From the NCBI RefSeq assembly GCF_001625305.1, contig NW_017804409.1, positions 1,317,569 to 1,381,568 of the forward strand: a DNA stretch of 64,000 nt. Reading direction: 5' to 3'. The translations under genes and the position numbers were made by a program. Shown here piece by piece: positions 47,501 to 59,399 of the stretch; position 1 is the first letter of the stretch; each line of letters starts with the position of its first letter. Below the pieces are notes generated by a model. The model was not told where the DNA came from and searched no databases. It saw only the letters and a list, made by a program, of their open reading frames with translations. The DNA comes from Branchiostoma belcheri (lineage: Eukaryota; Chordata; Leptocardii; Amphioxiformes; Branchiostomatidae).

Positions 47501-50500
47501 GATTCCATGGTGAAAATTAGTTGACGTTATAAACTGTTGTTTCCACCACTTTCCACCAGTTATCCTTTTCGTATCCGAATACACAATTTTGTGCAGGAAA
47601 AGTGACAACGTTAAGTGATGCATTGATTATAATTATTAGCTCAAGACACAAGATGTATTTATTGCACTATCATAATGAATCGCAGACAACTTACAAATTG
47701 TTAATTGTTAAGTTACAAACCGTTAAAACATTACAAGGAGGTTTTAAAAAAACTTACTAGTACTAGAATTCCATAAGCTGCCATATAAAAATGGTGTTCA
47801 TTCCAAATATCAAAAGAATTATGGTATAACGGTTTGAAATAAAAATTATGTTTATAGATCAATAGTTGTTTCAAGCCATCACAATAATTTTCAGTGGATT
47901 TTGGCCCCCATAAGGGAGGATATACAACGTATAGAGAGACGTCACTCACTCGCGGGCTAACTCTCCTGACGAACTCTTCACCCTATTTTTCTACGAAGGC
48001 TGCTATCCACAACTCCTTTGGAAGACCTGGTGGACACTGATATTTTCTCGATTATGACGGACTAAAAACGTTGGTTTCTCTTCAGGCGCGGCCGCCATGA
48101 ACACAGGGATGGTGCTGGGTTCCTGGGCTAACCACTCCCTAGAGGAGGTGGCTGAAGCGACCCCTCCCGGGATCCGCTGGTTTTACATGCTGTTCTACAA
48201 AGACCGTGGTCGCATGAAGCGCCTGCTGTCTCGGGCAGAACGCGCGGGATACACCGCCATATTCCTCACAGTGGACCAGCCTTTGCTCCCGTTTCAAATT
48301 GATCTAAGGCCTGTGACTTTTCCTGTCCCTATTAGGTAATATACGTTTCATTTATTGAAAAAAAGAATTACAACAGAATGTGTTTTCAAAGATGTCTTAA
48401 GCTATAGCTCATACATCAATGCCATACTAGTAAGGCTCACACTGTTGCATGAGATTTTGCTTTTACTTTTTAGTCGACAATTAAAGGGATTGTGGTACAT
48501 TCGTCGCAAGACCGTCGTGTACGGTCGCAGACTGAAGGGACTATTGGGATGACTTAAACGACAAGTTGGCACATGCTGGCCTTTTGCGGCGTTTATGAGA
48601 CGGCACTGTACCGAATACTTGAGTTCCGAGGAGTGTCGGCAGCCTGGGTGCCGCCCTCCGTATAGTTACCGCCAGCTCCCTATTGTCGCTAAGTACCACT
48701 ACGGGTCTACGGGGTCGGCACCTAGGCCTGAGCCTTGGTGGAGGTGATTTTTTTAGAGCAGGCGAAAATCAATGCACGCGCGGATGTCATCCATAAAATT
48801 AAATCCGCGCGGCCCAAGTTGCATAGGATAGCAACAGTTCTCCATAACAGAGCTACACTATATAACTTTTCTTGTCTTTTTTGTTTTACTAGGCTTCCTA
48901 ACGTTTTAGACGAAGAACCGCCCCATGCTCCAGGTAGTGCGGAGCACCAGGAGAGTATGAGAGCTGCATTGAAGCAACCGGCGACGTGGGACGACGTGCA
49001 GTGGATCAGAGACAACACCTGCCTGCCTGTTGTCCTGAAGGGCATTCTGTCAGGTAGTAGGAGACAGCACTTTGTGCGCAATTAAAGATATAACGGCGTA
49101 GTCACTTGATAACGCAATTTAGACTGCTTTACAGACTTTAAAAAAGCCTGCAGCTACCACTGAAAAAATTCAAATCCCAACACAAATGTGATAAATCACA
49201 ATAAAGAAAGATATCGACTGTAATTAGAGGCCTTCACGGTTGGTTACTCTTAAATGTCTTTTTTTTCCCTCTAAGGCCATGTTGGTTTGATTATATGAAT
49301 GACATCTTCTGGGAACCCCGAAACTTATACTAGCGTGGGTATAAAAAACTTGCCGTCCTTTATGTTATAAAATCTCCGTGGTCATGGAGGTTGATAAATG
49401 ACTTAACACATGTATGGTGAAGACATGGCTGGAGGTATTGTTTTTGGTATGTCTATGTGCTTTCACACGTTTGTTATTGTACGAAGTTTTGCTGTCCCAT
49501 ATGTGATGGGTGCTTTGTAACTGTCATGCAGTCGAGGACGCCAAGATGGCCGTGGCGTGCGGAGCGAACGGGATCTGTGTGTCTAACCATGGCGGGAGGG
49601 AACTGGACGGCGTGCCGGCAACTGTACGTGAGGAAAAACCTTATGTAACATTAGGCTGTTACAAAGTCAGTTCTCTGTTCATTTCTTTACAAAGTGAGTT
49701 GAAACAAGCCTAGTCTAATACAAGTACGTGCCATTTAGGAAGTGTAGGTGCCAAAATATGACGCCCTACGAGTGTTTAGAAGTTGGAAACACAGCTGTCA
49801 GCCATGTTTGTTTACATTGTGGTGTTTTGTGGTGGTGCTACAAATTGAATGTGCATTGTGTGTGCTGTTTTTTTTGTGCTAAGCACAAGTGTTAGAAATG
49901 TGGGATAAATATGTTCTTACCTACAGCTTTCGACCAGTCACTCTGGTCTTCTTCGATAGACTGACCCAGTGAGACGTCGTTTACAGATACCTTTGGCCCA
50001 GTGTTGACGTCACACTTCCGAGAAGCCACGTGTCAAGTCTCACTGCGTCTATCTATTGAAGAAGACCACAGTGATTGGTCGAGAGCTTTTAATAGGTGAG
50101 AACAATTCTTTGTGTTGGAAGAAAAGTTCTAACTTGAAACATTTCTACAGATTGACGTCCTACCGGACATCGTCCGTGCGGTTGGCGGTAAGGCGGAGGT
50201 TTACCTGGACGGAGGTGTCCGGACTGGGACGGACGTGCTGAAGGCCTTGGCGCTGGGAGCCAGGTGTGTGTTCATCGGCAGGCCCGCACTCTGGGGGCTG
50301 GCACACAACGTAAGTAGTGGTCAGCGTTAGTCAGTAGTTCCTATAAACGGCATATGTATCAGGTGTGGACGGAGGTGTCCGGACTGGGACGGACGTGCTG
50401 AAGGCCTTGGCGCTGGGAGCCAGGTGTGTGTTCATCGGCAGACCCGCACTCTGGGGACTGGCACACAACGTAAGAAGTGGTCACCGTCTATAATTACTAT

Positions 50501-51621
50501 AAACGGTATTTGTATCGGGTGTGTGTATCAGGCCTAATACAGTTTTAACGGTCCTATCTGTCTTATTTATTTTAGTATTGCTTTGGGTGGCTGACATCCT
50601 CTCTCTCTCCGTAGTTACCGCCAACTTTCTCTCTCCGTAGTAGTAATGGAGAGAGCCGACGGTGACTATGAAAGATGGCACCCAGGATAGCTGAGTTTGT
50701 GTATCTGTTGTTCTACACAGACCATACTACTAGTAACAGCACGTGGGTAGGGGAAGTCTCAAAATCGGGGGCCGATACGTTGATGTTGACATGTGGAAAT
50801 TCAGAAAGCCAATGGTTACATACTTCCATCTTCTATTTCTTGCTTCGGTGTTAATTGATATAATAGAATCCTTTTTTTCTCTCATTAGGGTGCAGAAGGA
50901 GTCCAACAGGTTCTACAGATTCTGAGAGATGAACTCAGTGTGGCCATGGCCAGGGCAGGTATGTATGGATAGTCAGTCCTTATTACATGGCTAGGGCAGG
51001 TGTGTATATGCTTGTCTACAGAGACCAGGCTGTCAGTACGTATACAAGTATAATTAACAAGTATAACAGCCGGACTCACAAAACCTGATGTAATGTCATT
51101 GGTCATCGTCGACAACGACGGACCAACAACAACATCTGGTGAACTTGTACGATTCGAATAGTCGTATCACATGTCTTTTCGACTTGAACGCATTCATTTT
51201 CAGTATATCTTAACTTGAATTGATCTCATAACCACTTTTTGACACTGTCTTAAAACATACGTCGATGAAGATTAGATATCCAGGTAATAAGATACGCCAA
51301 AAAGCACTTGGTTTGGTTTGGTTTATTTAGATCCACAATTAGCTTAACAATTCATATTGCAGCTATTCTTCCTGTGGTCAATTAACATATACACCTGACA
51401 CACATAAAATAACTTACTCATTGACAAGCAACTGGATATGACCGTTTCCAAAATAATTTCCAGTTGCTTGAGTAACTGATTTTTGGCGTGTTTTAGAACA
51501 TGTTTATTATTTTATGTTTCCAGGCTGTGCCAAGATATCCGACATCCAGCCATCTCTTGTTGTGCACCAGTCGTATTACGGCATACCAACCCGCAGGGCA
51601 GTACCGATGTCTAAATACTGA
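44507..51621 (+). CDS. HAO1-like: HAO-B: FMN-dependent 2-hydroxyacid oxidase, sister of HAO-A
   Basis: Eight exons: 44507-44652, 47067-47218, 48086-48335, 48893-49053, 49532-49623, 50151-50309, 50889-50958 and 51524-51621; 1128 nt, 375 residues, GT-AG and in phase. Length is close to the usual 370 for glycolate oxidases. Motifs: WGYYS, LGSWA (most members have SSWA), [21 protein letters not shown] (usual RQLDG), DGGVRTGTD and GRPALWG. As in HAO-A the QLY segment is changed, here to YML. The C terminus is SKY. Intron 1 (2.4 kb) holds the 15-bp array and a nested element. A satellite begins about 35 bp past the stop. Confidence 0.87.
44656..45228. repeat. Large 15-bp tandem array in HAO-B intron 1
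   Basis: About 38 copies of gtgcaggagttcgct, with variants ending acct or ccct and some with gggg for ggag. Variant order repeats every 12 units: the run cgct x3, acct x3, cgct occurs at 44821 and again at 45001, 180 bp apart. All frames through it are open because 15 is divisible by 3. It starts 3 nt after the exon 1 donor, so the donor lies in the array edge. Confidence 0.92.
45229..45973. mobile_element. 745-bp inverted-repeat element inserted in the 15-bp array
   Basis: Ends tcggttgggttaaggc and gccttaacccaaccga are perfect inverted repeats. Array sequence (ttcgctgt on the left, ggtgcaggagttcgctgtgc on the right) lies on both sides, so the element entered an existing array. It is absent from the HAO-A array. 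No transposase ORF is visible. Confidence 0.8.
47381..47467. mobile_element. Fold-back element in HAO-B intron 2
   Basis: Arms gttactaaaacctatttta and taaaataggttttgtaac with a partly paired inner part. The arm sequence aaacctattttag also occurs at the window start, so this is another member of the small hairpin families. Confidence 0.6.
48556..48814. mobile_element. MITE fragment of the GGATGACATCC family, HAO-B intron 3
   Basis: Colinear with 30133-30405, including the nested agcctgggtgccgccctccg stretch and the right end ggatgtcatccataaaatta. The left end is missing. Confidence 0.6.
49273..49350. mobile_element. MITE left end, HAO-B intron 4
   Basis: Begins ggccatgttggtttgattat, then gaatgacatcttctgggaac, as in the left end at 63127. 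The rest is missing. Confidence 0.5.
49705..49862. repeat. Dispersed repeat in HAO-B intron 5
   Basis: Antisense relative to 23752-23968 and in mirror position to 32335-32485 in HAO-A; it reads aggtgccaaaatatgacgcc, then ccatgtttgtttacattgtg and tttgtggtggtg. Confidence 0.55.
49910..50142. mobile_element. Hairpin MITE copy in HAO-B intron 5
   Basis: Inverted blocks agctttcgaccagtcactct and agtgattggtcgagagct, with TGACGTCA and CACGTG between them. It ends about 8 bp before exon 6, as in HAO-A. Confidence 0.7.
50366..50469 (+). pseudogene. Partial duplicate of HAO-B exon 6
   Basis: Repeats the part of exon 6 from gtggacggaggtgtccgg through the donor, nearly base for base, inside intron 6. 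It would be out of phase if spliced in. A third fragment of the repeated flank (ataaacggtatttgtatcgg) follows at about 50500. Confidence 0.75.
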
Positions 51622-51720
51622 GCCACAAGACCAAATCACACACGAACGATAACGATTGTATTGCAAAGCGGATCAGAATCGCTGGAGGACTCTTCATACC
51701 CTCACCCGCAGGACCAAGAC

Positions 51721-52160
51721 TAAAGCCCCTGTCACACATTGACGAATTTTGCCTCCCGAACTCTTGCCGAACGTTCCCCAACCATGGTTAGGAGAAGATC
51801 GGTTCAAAGTCGGCCTGTGTTCAGCGACTTCGGCTACTATTCCGGTGCACCAGCCGAATGTTTCAAATGTTAAAAAATCAATTAGGAGTTGGTCGAGGGG
51901 TTGGGCCATGGTTGGTTGGTATTCGTCTGGCCAGCAGAACATCAGTCAACCTTTGGTAGTCAGAGCATTTTGGTAGTCAGAGCATTACGTGTTCGGAGCA
52001 TTTTGGGGGTCAAATTTCACTCAAATTTCATTCGAATCGTATAGAAAAGTAGGCGTGCCCCAAATCTGGCCAGACTGCTCCCGAACGTCAGCAGAACCTG
52101 GTCTCCTGGTGTTCGGGAGCACATTCGGGGTAGGGTCGTGAATATTTGACAGGGGTTTAA
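51721..52160. mobile_element. MITE with AAGCCCCTGTCACACATT ends, copy 2, inside the first satellite monomer
   Basis: Ends taaagcccctgtcacacatt and tttgacaggggtttaa. Satellite sequence lies on both sides (ggaccaagac on the left, cctccttggc on the right), so it split the first monomer. Same family as 20569-20982. Confidence 0.75.
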
Positions 52161-55100
52161 CCTCCTTGGCATGACATCAGGACAGTTACCACCAGCCGTT
52201 TTGCGCAGGTGTACACGTTACGTACATGACACGTTGCAATTATCTTCTCGTTGGAAGACCACTGACCTAGAAAAATCAATCTCCTGTGGTTCAGTCCAGA
52301 ATGTAGACTTGTTAACGTCTTTTCTTGTCGAATCATGCTGAGGGAACACGCAGAGTGCCTTACGGTAAACATCTTGTAGCCCTGCCTTGTTTGGCATTAC
52401 GTGTGCGCTAATGTATCCCCCCTGCCGCCTTTTTACATGTGCACAGTCTATCTTTAGTTATCTCTTACTTCTGCTGATGTCTTGAATTTCATTAACCCGA
52501 ATAGAGTCTGTATCCAGGCGAAATGAAAACTAGCCTTCCTCTATATAACTATGAAGTTTAAGGGTTTTATTGCAAAATGGATCAGGATCGCTAGAGATCT
52601 CTTCCCACCTTCACCCTCAAGCTTATCCTCCTTGGACATCAGGTCAGTTATCTTCAGTCGTTTTGCGCAGGTGTACACGTTAGGTACATGGCACGTTGCA
52701 ATTATGTTCTCGTTGGAAGACCACTGACCTAGAAAAATCAATCTCCTGTGGTTCAGTCCAGAATGGAGACTTCTTAACGTCTTTTCTTGTCGAATCATGC
52801 TGAGGGAACACACACAGTGCCTTACGGTAAACATCTTGTAGCCCTGCCTTGTTTGGCATTACGTGTGCGCTAATGTAGCCCCCTGCCGTTTTTTACACGT
52901 GCACAGTCTATCTTTAGTTATCTCTTACTTCTGCTGATGTCTTGAATTTCCTTAACCCCGAATAAAGCCTATATCCAGGCGAAATGAAAACTAGCCTTCC
53001 TCTTCAACTATGAAGTCTAAGGATTGTATTGCAAAGTGGATCAGGATCGCTAGAGATCTCTTCCTACCCTCACTCGGAGTATCAAGCTTATCCTCCTTGG
53101 ACATCAGGACAGTTACCTCCAGCCGTTTTGCGCAGGTGTACACGTTAAGTACATGACACGTTGCAATTGGCGTCACCCCGGAAGACCTCTGACTTGGCAT
53201 AATCAACCTGTCGTGACTCAGTCCAGAATGAAGACTTGTTAACGTCTTTTCTTGTCGAATCATGCTGAGGGAACACGGAGAGTGCCTTACGGTAAACATC
53301 CTGTAGCCCTGCCTTGTTTGGCATTACGTGTGCGCTAATGTAGCCCCCCTGCGGCCTTTTTACACGTGCACAGTCTATCTCTTACTTCCGCTGATGTCTT
53401 GAATTTCCTTAACCCCGAATAGAGTATATATTCAGGCGAAATGAAAACTAGCCTTCCTCTATAACTATGAAGTTTAAGGGTTTTGTTGCAAAGTGGATCA
53501 GGATCGCTAGAGATCTCTTCGTACCCTCACTCGGAGTATCAAGGTTATCCTCCTTGGACATCAGGGCAGTTACCTCCAGCCGTTTTGCGCAGGTATACAC
53601 GTTAGGTACGCGGCACGTTGCAATTGACGTCACGTCGGAAGACCACTGACCTGGAACAATCAACCTGTCGTGGCCCAGTCCAGAATGGAGACTTGTTAAC
53701 GTCTTTTCTTGTCGAATCATGCTGAGGGAACACGCAGAGCCGTACGGTAAACATCTTGTCGCCCTGCCTTGTTTGGCATTACGTGTGCGCTAATGTATCC
53801 CCCCTGCCGTCTTTTTACACGTGCACAGTCTATCTTTAATTATATCTCTTACTAATGCTGATGTTTTGAATTTCATTAACCCGAATAGAGTATATATCCA
53901 GGCGAAATGAAAACTACCCTTCCTCTATAATTATGAAATTTAAGGATTGTATTGCAAAGTGGATCAGGATCGCTAGAGATCTCTTCCTACCCTCACTCGG
54001 AGTATCAAGCGTATCCTCCTTGGACATCAGGACAGTTATCTTCAGTCGTTTTGGATAGGTTTACACGTGTATGTATATGGTACGTTGCAATTGACGTCAC
54101 CCCAGAAAAACCACTGACCTGGAACCATCAACCTCTCGTGGCCCAGTCCAGAATGAAGACTTGTTTACGTCCTTTCTTGTCGAATCATGCTGAGGGAACA
54201 CGCACAGTGCATCTTGTAGCCCTGCCTTGTATGGCATTAAGTGTGTAGCCCCCTGCTGTATTTTTACACGTGCACAGTCTATCTTTAGTTATCTCTTACT
54301 TTTGCTGATGCCTTGAACCTCCTCAACCCGAATAAAGTCTGTATCCAGGCGAAATGAAAACTACCCTTCCTCTACAACTATGAAGTTTAAGGATTGTATT
54401 GCAAAGTGGATCAGGATCGCTAGAGATCTCTTCCTACCCTCACTCGCAGTATCAAGCTTATCCTCCTTGGACATCAGGACAGCTACCTTCAGCCGTTTTG
54501 CGCAGGAGTACACGTGAGGTACATGGCACGTTGTAATTGTCGTCACCTTGGGAGGTCACTGACTTGGAACAATAAACCTCTCGTAGCGTGGTTCAGTCTT
54601 TAGTTACTACTCTTAATTCTGCTGATGTCTTGAACCTCCTTGACCCGGATAGAGTATATATACAGGCAAAATAAAAACTACCCTTCCTCTACAACTATGA
54701 AGTATTGCAAAATGGATCAGAGTCGCTAGACATCTCTTCCTACCCTCACTCGGAGTATCAAGTTTATCCTCCTTGGACATCAGGACAGTTACCTTCAGTC
54801 GTTTTGGGCAGGTGTACACGTTAGGTACATGGCACATTGCAATTGACGTCAAGTCGGATACTACTGCCCTGGAAAATCAACCTCCTGTGGTTCAGTCCAG
54901 AATGGAGACTTGTTAACGTCTTTTTTTGTCGAGTCATGCTGAGGGAACACGCAGAGAGCCGTACGGTAAACATCCTGTAGCCCTGCCTTGTTTGGCATTA
55001 CGTGTGCGCTAATGTAGCCCCCTGCCGCCTTTTTACACGTGCACAGTCTATCTTTAGTTATCTCTTACTTCTGCTGATGTCTTGAATTTCATTAACCCGA

Positions 55101-55985
55101 ATAGAGTCTGTATCCAGGCGAAATGAAAACTAGCCTTCCTCTATATAACTATGAAGTTTAAGGGTTTTATTGCAAAATGGATCAGGATCGCTAGAGATCT
55201 CTTCGTACCCTCACTCGGAGTATCAAGCTTATCCTCCTTGGACATCAGGGCAGTTACCTCCAGCCGTTTTGCGCAGGTATACACGTTAGGTACGCGGCAC
55301 GTTGCAATTGACGTCACGTCGGAAGACCACTGACCTGGAACAATCAACCTGTCGTGGCCCAGTCCAGAATGGAGACTTGTTAACGTCTTTTCTTGTCGAA
55401 TCATGCTGAGGGAACACGCAGAGTGCCTTACGGTAAACATCCTGTAACCCTGCCTTGTTTGGCATTACGTGTGCGCTAATGTAGCCCCCCTGCCGCCATT
55501 TTACACGTGCATCTTTAGTTATCTCTTACTTATGCTGATGCCTTGAACCTCCTTAACCCGAATAAAGTCTGTATCCAGGCGAAATGAAAACTAGCCTTCC
55601 TCTACAACTATGAAGTTTAAGGATTGTATTGCAAAGTGGATCAGGATCGCTGGAGATCTCTTCGTACCCTCACTCGGAGCATCAAGTTTATCCTCCTTGG
55701 ACATCAGGACAGTTACCTTCAGTCGTTTTGGGCAGGTGTACACGTTAGGTACATGGCACATTGCAATTGACGTCAAGTCGGATACTACTGCCCTGGAAAA
55801 TCAACCTCTCGTGGCCCAGTCCAGAATGAAGACTTATTTACGTCTTTTCTTGTCGAATCATGCTGAGGGAACACGCAGAGTGCCTTACGGTAAACATCCT
55901 GTAGCCCTGCCTTGTTTGGCATTACGTGTGCGCTAATGTAGCCCCCCTGCCGCCTTTTTACACGTGCATAGTCTATCTTTAGTTA

Positions 55986-57648
55986 CCTCCGGGGAAGGAG
56001 ATATCCTTCCGCGAGGAGGTTTTACTATTGTTCGAAACATTTCTGTCAGCAGCTGTTTCTCGCGATCGGCTGGACGGATTGGTCTGTTGTTCGGTACACG
56101 TATTGCTGTTGGGCTGCAGATGATGCAGAACGTTTTTGTTTAATTGCATATGTGTTTATGGGCGTCGAAATAAAAGGTTTTTAAGTGCTCCGGACACCCC
56201 CGTTATGCTGAAAATGGAATTTACCATGTTGTTAAGGAATGGGGAGGTTTCAGTTTTGGGTCTTACCATTTAAAAGGGGTCAAACAGAGGGGTGTCTGGT
56301 TCCGATAAAAACGTTGGGTGACGGCGCAGCAATGACGGCGCGGGATGACGGCGGGGCTAATGGCGCGGGTGACGCTGAACGCTGGGTGCAAGCCGAGTCA
56401 GCGCTAGATCTTCGTGTCGCGGCATTTATTTCCAGAAATACGGCGATACACGTCAATTTATTTCAAGTACGGCGCGTAGCTAGCATGGCAGCAGCCAGCA
56501 GAAGCGGTGGGCGGGCGTATGCAAATCTTGCATGACGTATCCGCGTTACGCGTCTCTGATTGTTCGCTTCAGCTGAGATCGCCGGGCGGCAACATGAAGG
56601 GCGCGGGGACGCGATTTTTCTGTTTGAAAATATGCACTAAACGCTGTTTTCCAGGACTGCATAGCCACATCTAGTGAAAAAGTGCACAATTAATATAAAT
56701 TTGGGGGGAAATATTTGTTTCTTTGTCGATTTATGGTGTCGATTTAGGAACCCGGAAGTGCAGCCGAGACCAGCGCGCAGCGTAGACCAGCGTGGCAGTT
56801 TGACGTGTACGATCAAAACATAAACAAAACTCCCGCTGAAGAAGGGAAATTATCCTGTATGTATGCATTTCAGATCCCAGTGACTATGTTTACGATGGGA
56901 ATAATTGTGGATGCGCACGATAAGCCTCACGATAAGCCTCAGAAATTTATGTCGCAAGTGGGGCATTCTATAGGCTTGCACGGCCAATGTCTGGCACGCT
57001 ACGCGGCGTACGTACACTGCTGCACATCACAGCCAGCGATTCAGTGTCTTAAAATATTTTTTAACATCAGTATAACAATATTTTTAAGCATATGTGATCA
57101 AATTTCTGTAAAAAAAATTTGCACAATTGTAAACATAAAACATGAATAGATCGCTGCTATACTGGGCGTACCATTTCGCGTACATGGCCGGCTGCCCGGC
57201 GCAAATACTGTCCCGATTTTTCTCAGTAGAAAACCAGAATAAATCACGCACCCGTAATTTGGCTTCGACCCAGAGCTCCTACTTCAGAGTTGAAACCTCA
57301 AAAATAGTAACTTTATTAGAGCATGGAGGTATTATACCTCTATGATTGGAAGAAATATAGTATTGCGACACGTGCATAGAATTTGACAAATGGGGGGGGG
57401 GCGTGGCGCTACCTAAAATTCTGCTGCGCTACCTAGTTTTTGCCCTAGGTAGCACACTGTGCTACTTTGCTCAAAAAAGTATTTCGAACACTGCGTTAAT
57501 CAACAGTCCATACCGAACCAACCGTCAGTAGCCATCAAACTGGCATACAAACATATTACGCACATTATAACTTTCATACTACACACAAACAAATAACCTA
57601 AACCAATAGAAAAAAAAACCCGGAGGTTTGAAATCTACGATTTCCCTT
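55986..57648. mobile_element. 1663-bp insertion in the satellite, with 4-bp target duplication
   Basis: Removing 55986-57648 and one copy of gtta restores a monomer of exactly 465 bp between 55692 and 57824. The ends are cctccgggg and, a little inside the right end, cccggaggt, giving short inverted repeats. Unlike its surroundings it has GC-rich stretches (around 56320-56600). Two weak ORFs, 56239-56535 and 56805-57149, have no recognisable domain, and I do not call them genes. Confidence 0.75.
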
Positions 57649-59399
57649 GTTATCTCTTACTTCTGCTGATGTCTTGAATTTCCTTAACCCCGAATAGAGT
57701 ATATATTCAGGCAAAATGAAAACTAGCCTTCCTCTATAACTATGAAGTTTAAGGGTTTTGTTGCAAAATGGATCAGGATCGCTAGAGATCTCTTCCTACC
57801 CTCACTCGCAGTATCAAGCTTATCCTCCTTGGACATCAGGGCAGTTATCTCCAGCCGTTTTGCGCAGGTATACACGTTAGGTACGCGGCACGTTGCAATT
57901 GACGTCGCGTCGGAAGACCACTGACCTGGAACAATCAACCTCTCGTGGCCCAGTCCAGAATGGAGACTTGTTAACGTCTTTTCTTGTCGAATCATGCTGA
58001 GGGAACACGCAGAGCCGTACGGTAAACATCTTGTCGCCCTGCCTTGTTTGGCATTACGTGTGCGCTAATGTATCCCCCCTGCCGCCTTTTTACATGTGCA
58101 CAGTCTATCCTTAGTTATCTCTTATGCTGATAACTTGAACCTCCTTAACCCCGAATAGAGTATATATCCAGGCGAAATGAAAAGTACCCTTATTTTATAA
58201 CTATGAAGTTTAAGGGTTTTGTTGCAAAGTGGATCAGGATCGCTAGAGATCTCTTCCTACCCTCACTCGGAGTACCAAGGCTAGCCTCCTTGGCAGGACA
58301 TCAGTACAGTTTTGCGCAGGTGTACACGTGAGATACATGGCACGTTGCAATTGTCGTCACCTTGGGAGGTCACTGATATGGAACAATAAACCTCTCGTAG
58401 CGTGGTTCAGTCTTTAGTTATCTCTTACTTCTGCTGATGTCTTGAACCTCCTTAACCCGAATAGAGTATATATACAGGCAAAATAAAAACTACCCTTCCT
58501 CTGCAACTATGAAGTATTGCAAAGTGGATCAGGGTCGCTAGACATCTCTTCCTACCCTCACTCGGAGTATCAAGGTTATCCTCCTTGGACATCAGGACAG
58601 TTACCTCCAGCCGTTTTGCGCAGGTGTACACGTTAAGTACATGACACATTGCAATTGACGTCACGTCGGCAGACAATTGACCTAAACAATCAACCTCTCG
58701 TGGCCCAGTCCAGAATGAAGACTTGTTTACGTCCTTTCTTGTCGAATCATGCTAAGAAAACATGCACGCACAGTGCCTTACGGTAAACATCTTGTAGCCC
58801 TGCCTTGAATGGCTTTACGTGCGCGCCAATGTAGCCCCCCTGCCGTTTTTTACACGTGCACAGTCTATCTTTAGTTATCTCTTACTTCCGCTGATGTCTT
58901 GAATTTCCTTAACCCCGAATAGAGTATATATTCAGGCGAAATGAAAACTAGCCTTCCTCTATAACTATGAAGTTTAAGGGTTTTGTTGCAAAGTGGATCA
59001 GGATCGCTAGAGATCTCTTCCTACCCTCACTCGGAGTATCAAGTTTATCCTCCTTGGACACAAGTTATCTTCAGCTGTTTTGCGCAGGTGTACACGTTAT
59101 GTACATGGCACGTTGCAATTGTCGTCACCTTAGAAGGTCACTGACTTGGCATAATCAACCTGTCGTGACTCAGTCCAGGATGAAGACTTATTTACGTCGA
59201 ATCATGCTGAGAGAACACGCACAGTGCCTTACGGTAAACATCTTCTCGCCCTGCCTTGTATGGCATTACGTGAGCTAACGTTGCCCCCCTGCCGTCATTT
59301 TACACGTGCACAGTCTATCTTTAGTTATCTCGAACCTCTGCTGATGTCTTGCACTTTCTTAACCCGAACAGAGTGAACAAGATTATTGTACAGTATATT

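Larger units (their letters stand above)
51656..59395. repeat. Satellite of about 465-bp monomers (about 13 copies)
   Basis: Counting from cctccttgg, monomers start at 52161, 52626, 53092, 53549, 54015, 54472, 54768, 55233, 55692, 57824, 58285, 58580 and 59049. Spacing is 457-469 bp except two short ones of 295-296 bp (54472 and 58285), which share the same deletion and are each followed by the same variant (aggcaaaataaaaactaccc), so a multi-monomer block was copied. A partial first monomer at 51656-51720 begins just after the HAO-B stop. Each full monomer has caattgacgtcacgtcgg (a TGACGTCA), then gagtatatat and, about 45 bp on, an ATG opening a 60-codon frame (MKFKGFVAKWIRIARDLF...). A 99-codon frame on the other strand also recurs. 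Confidence 0.9.

Noticed and set aside
56239..57149. Two ORFs inside the satellite insertion (98 and 114 codons)
   Set aside because: No recognisable domain or composition typical of protein; lengths are within chance, especially in GC-rich DNA.
52157..59278. Repeated 60- and 99-codon ORFs of the satellite as a gene family
   Set aside because: Copy differences are almost all residue-changing, several monomers are frameshifted, and both strands are open. Kept only as a question under findings.
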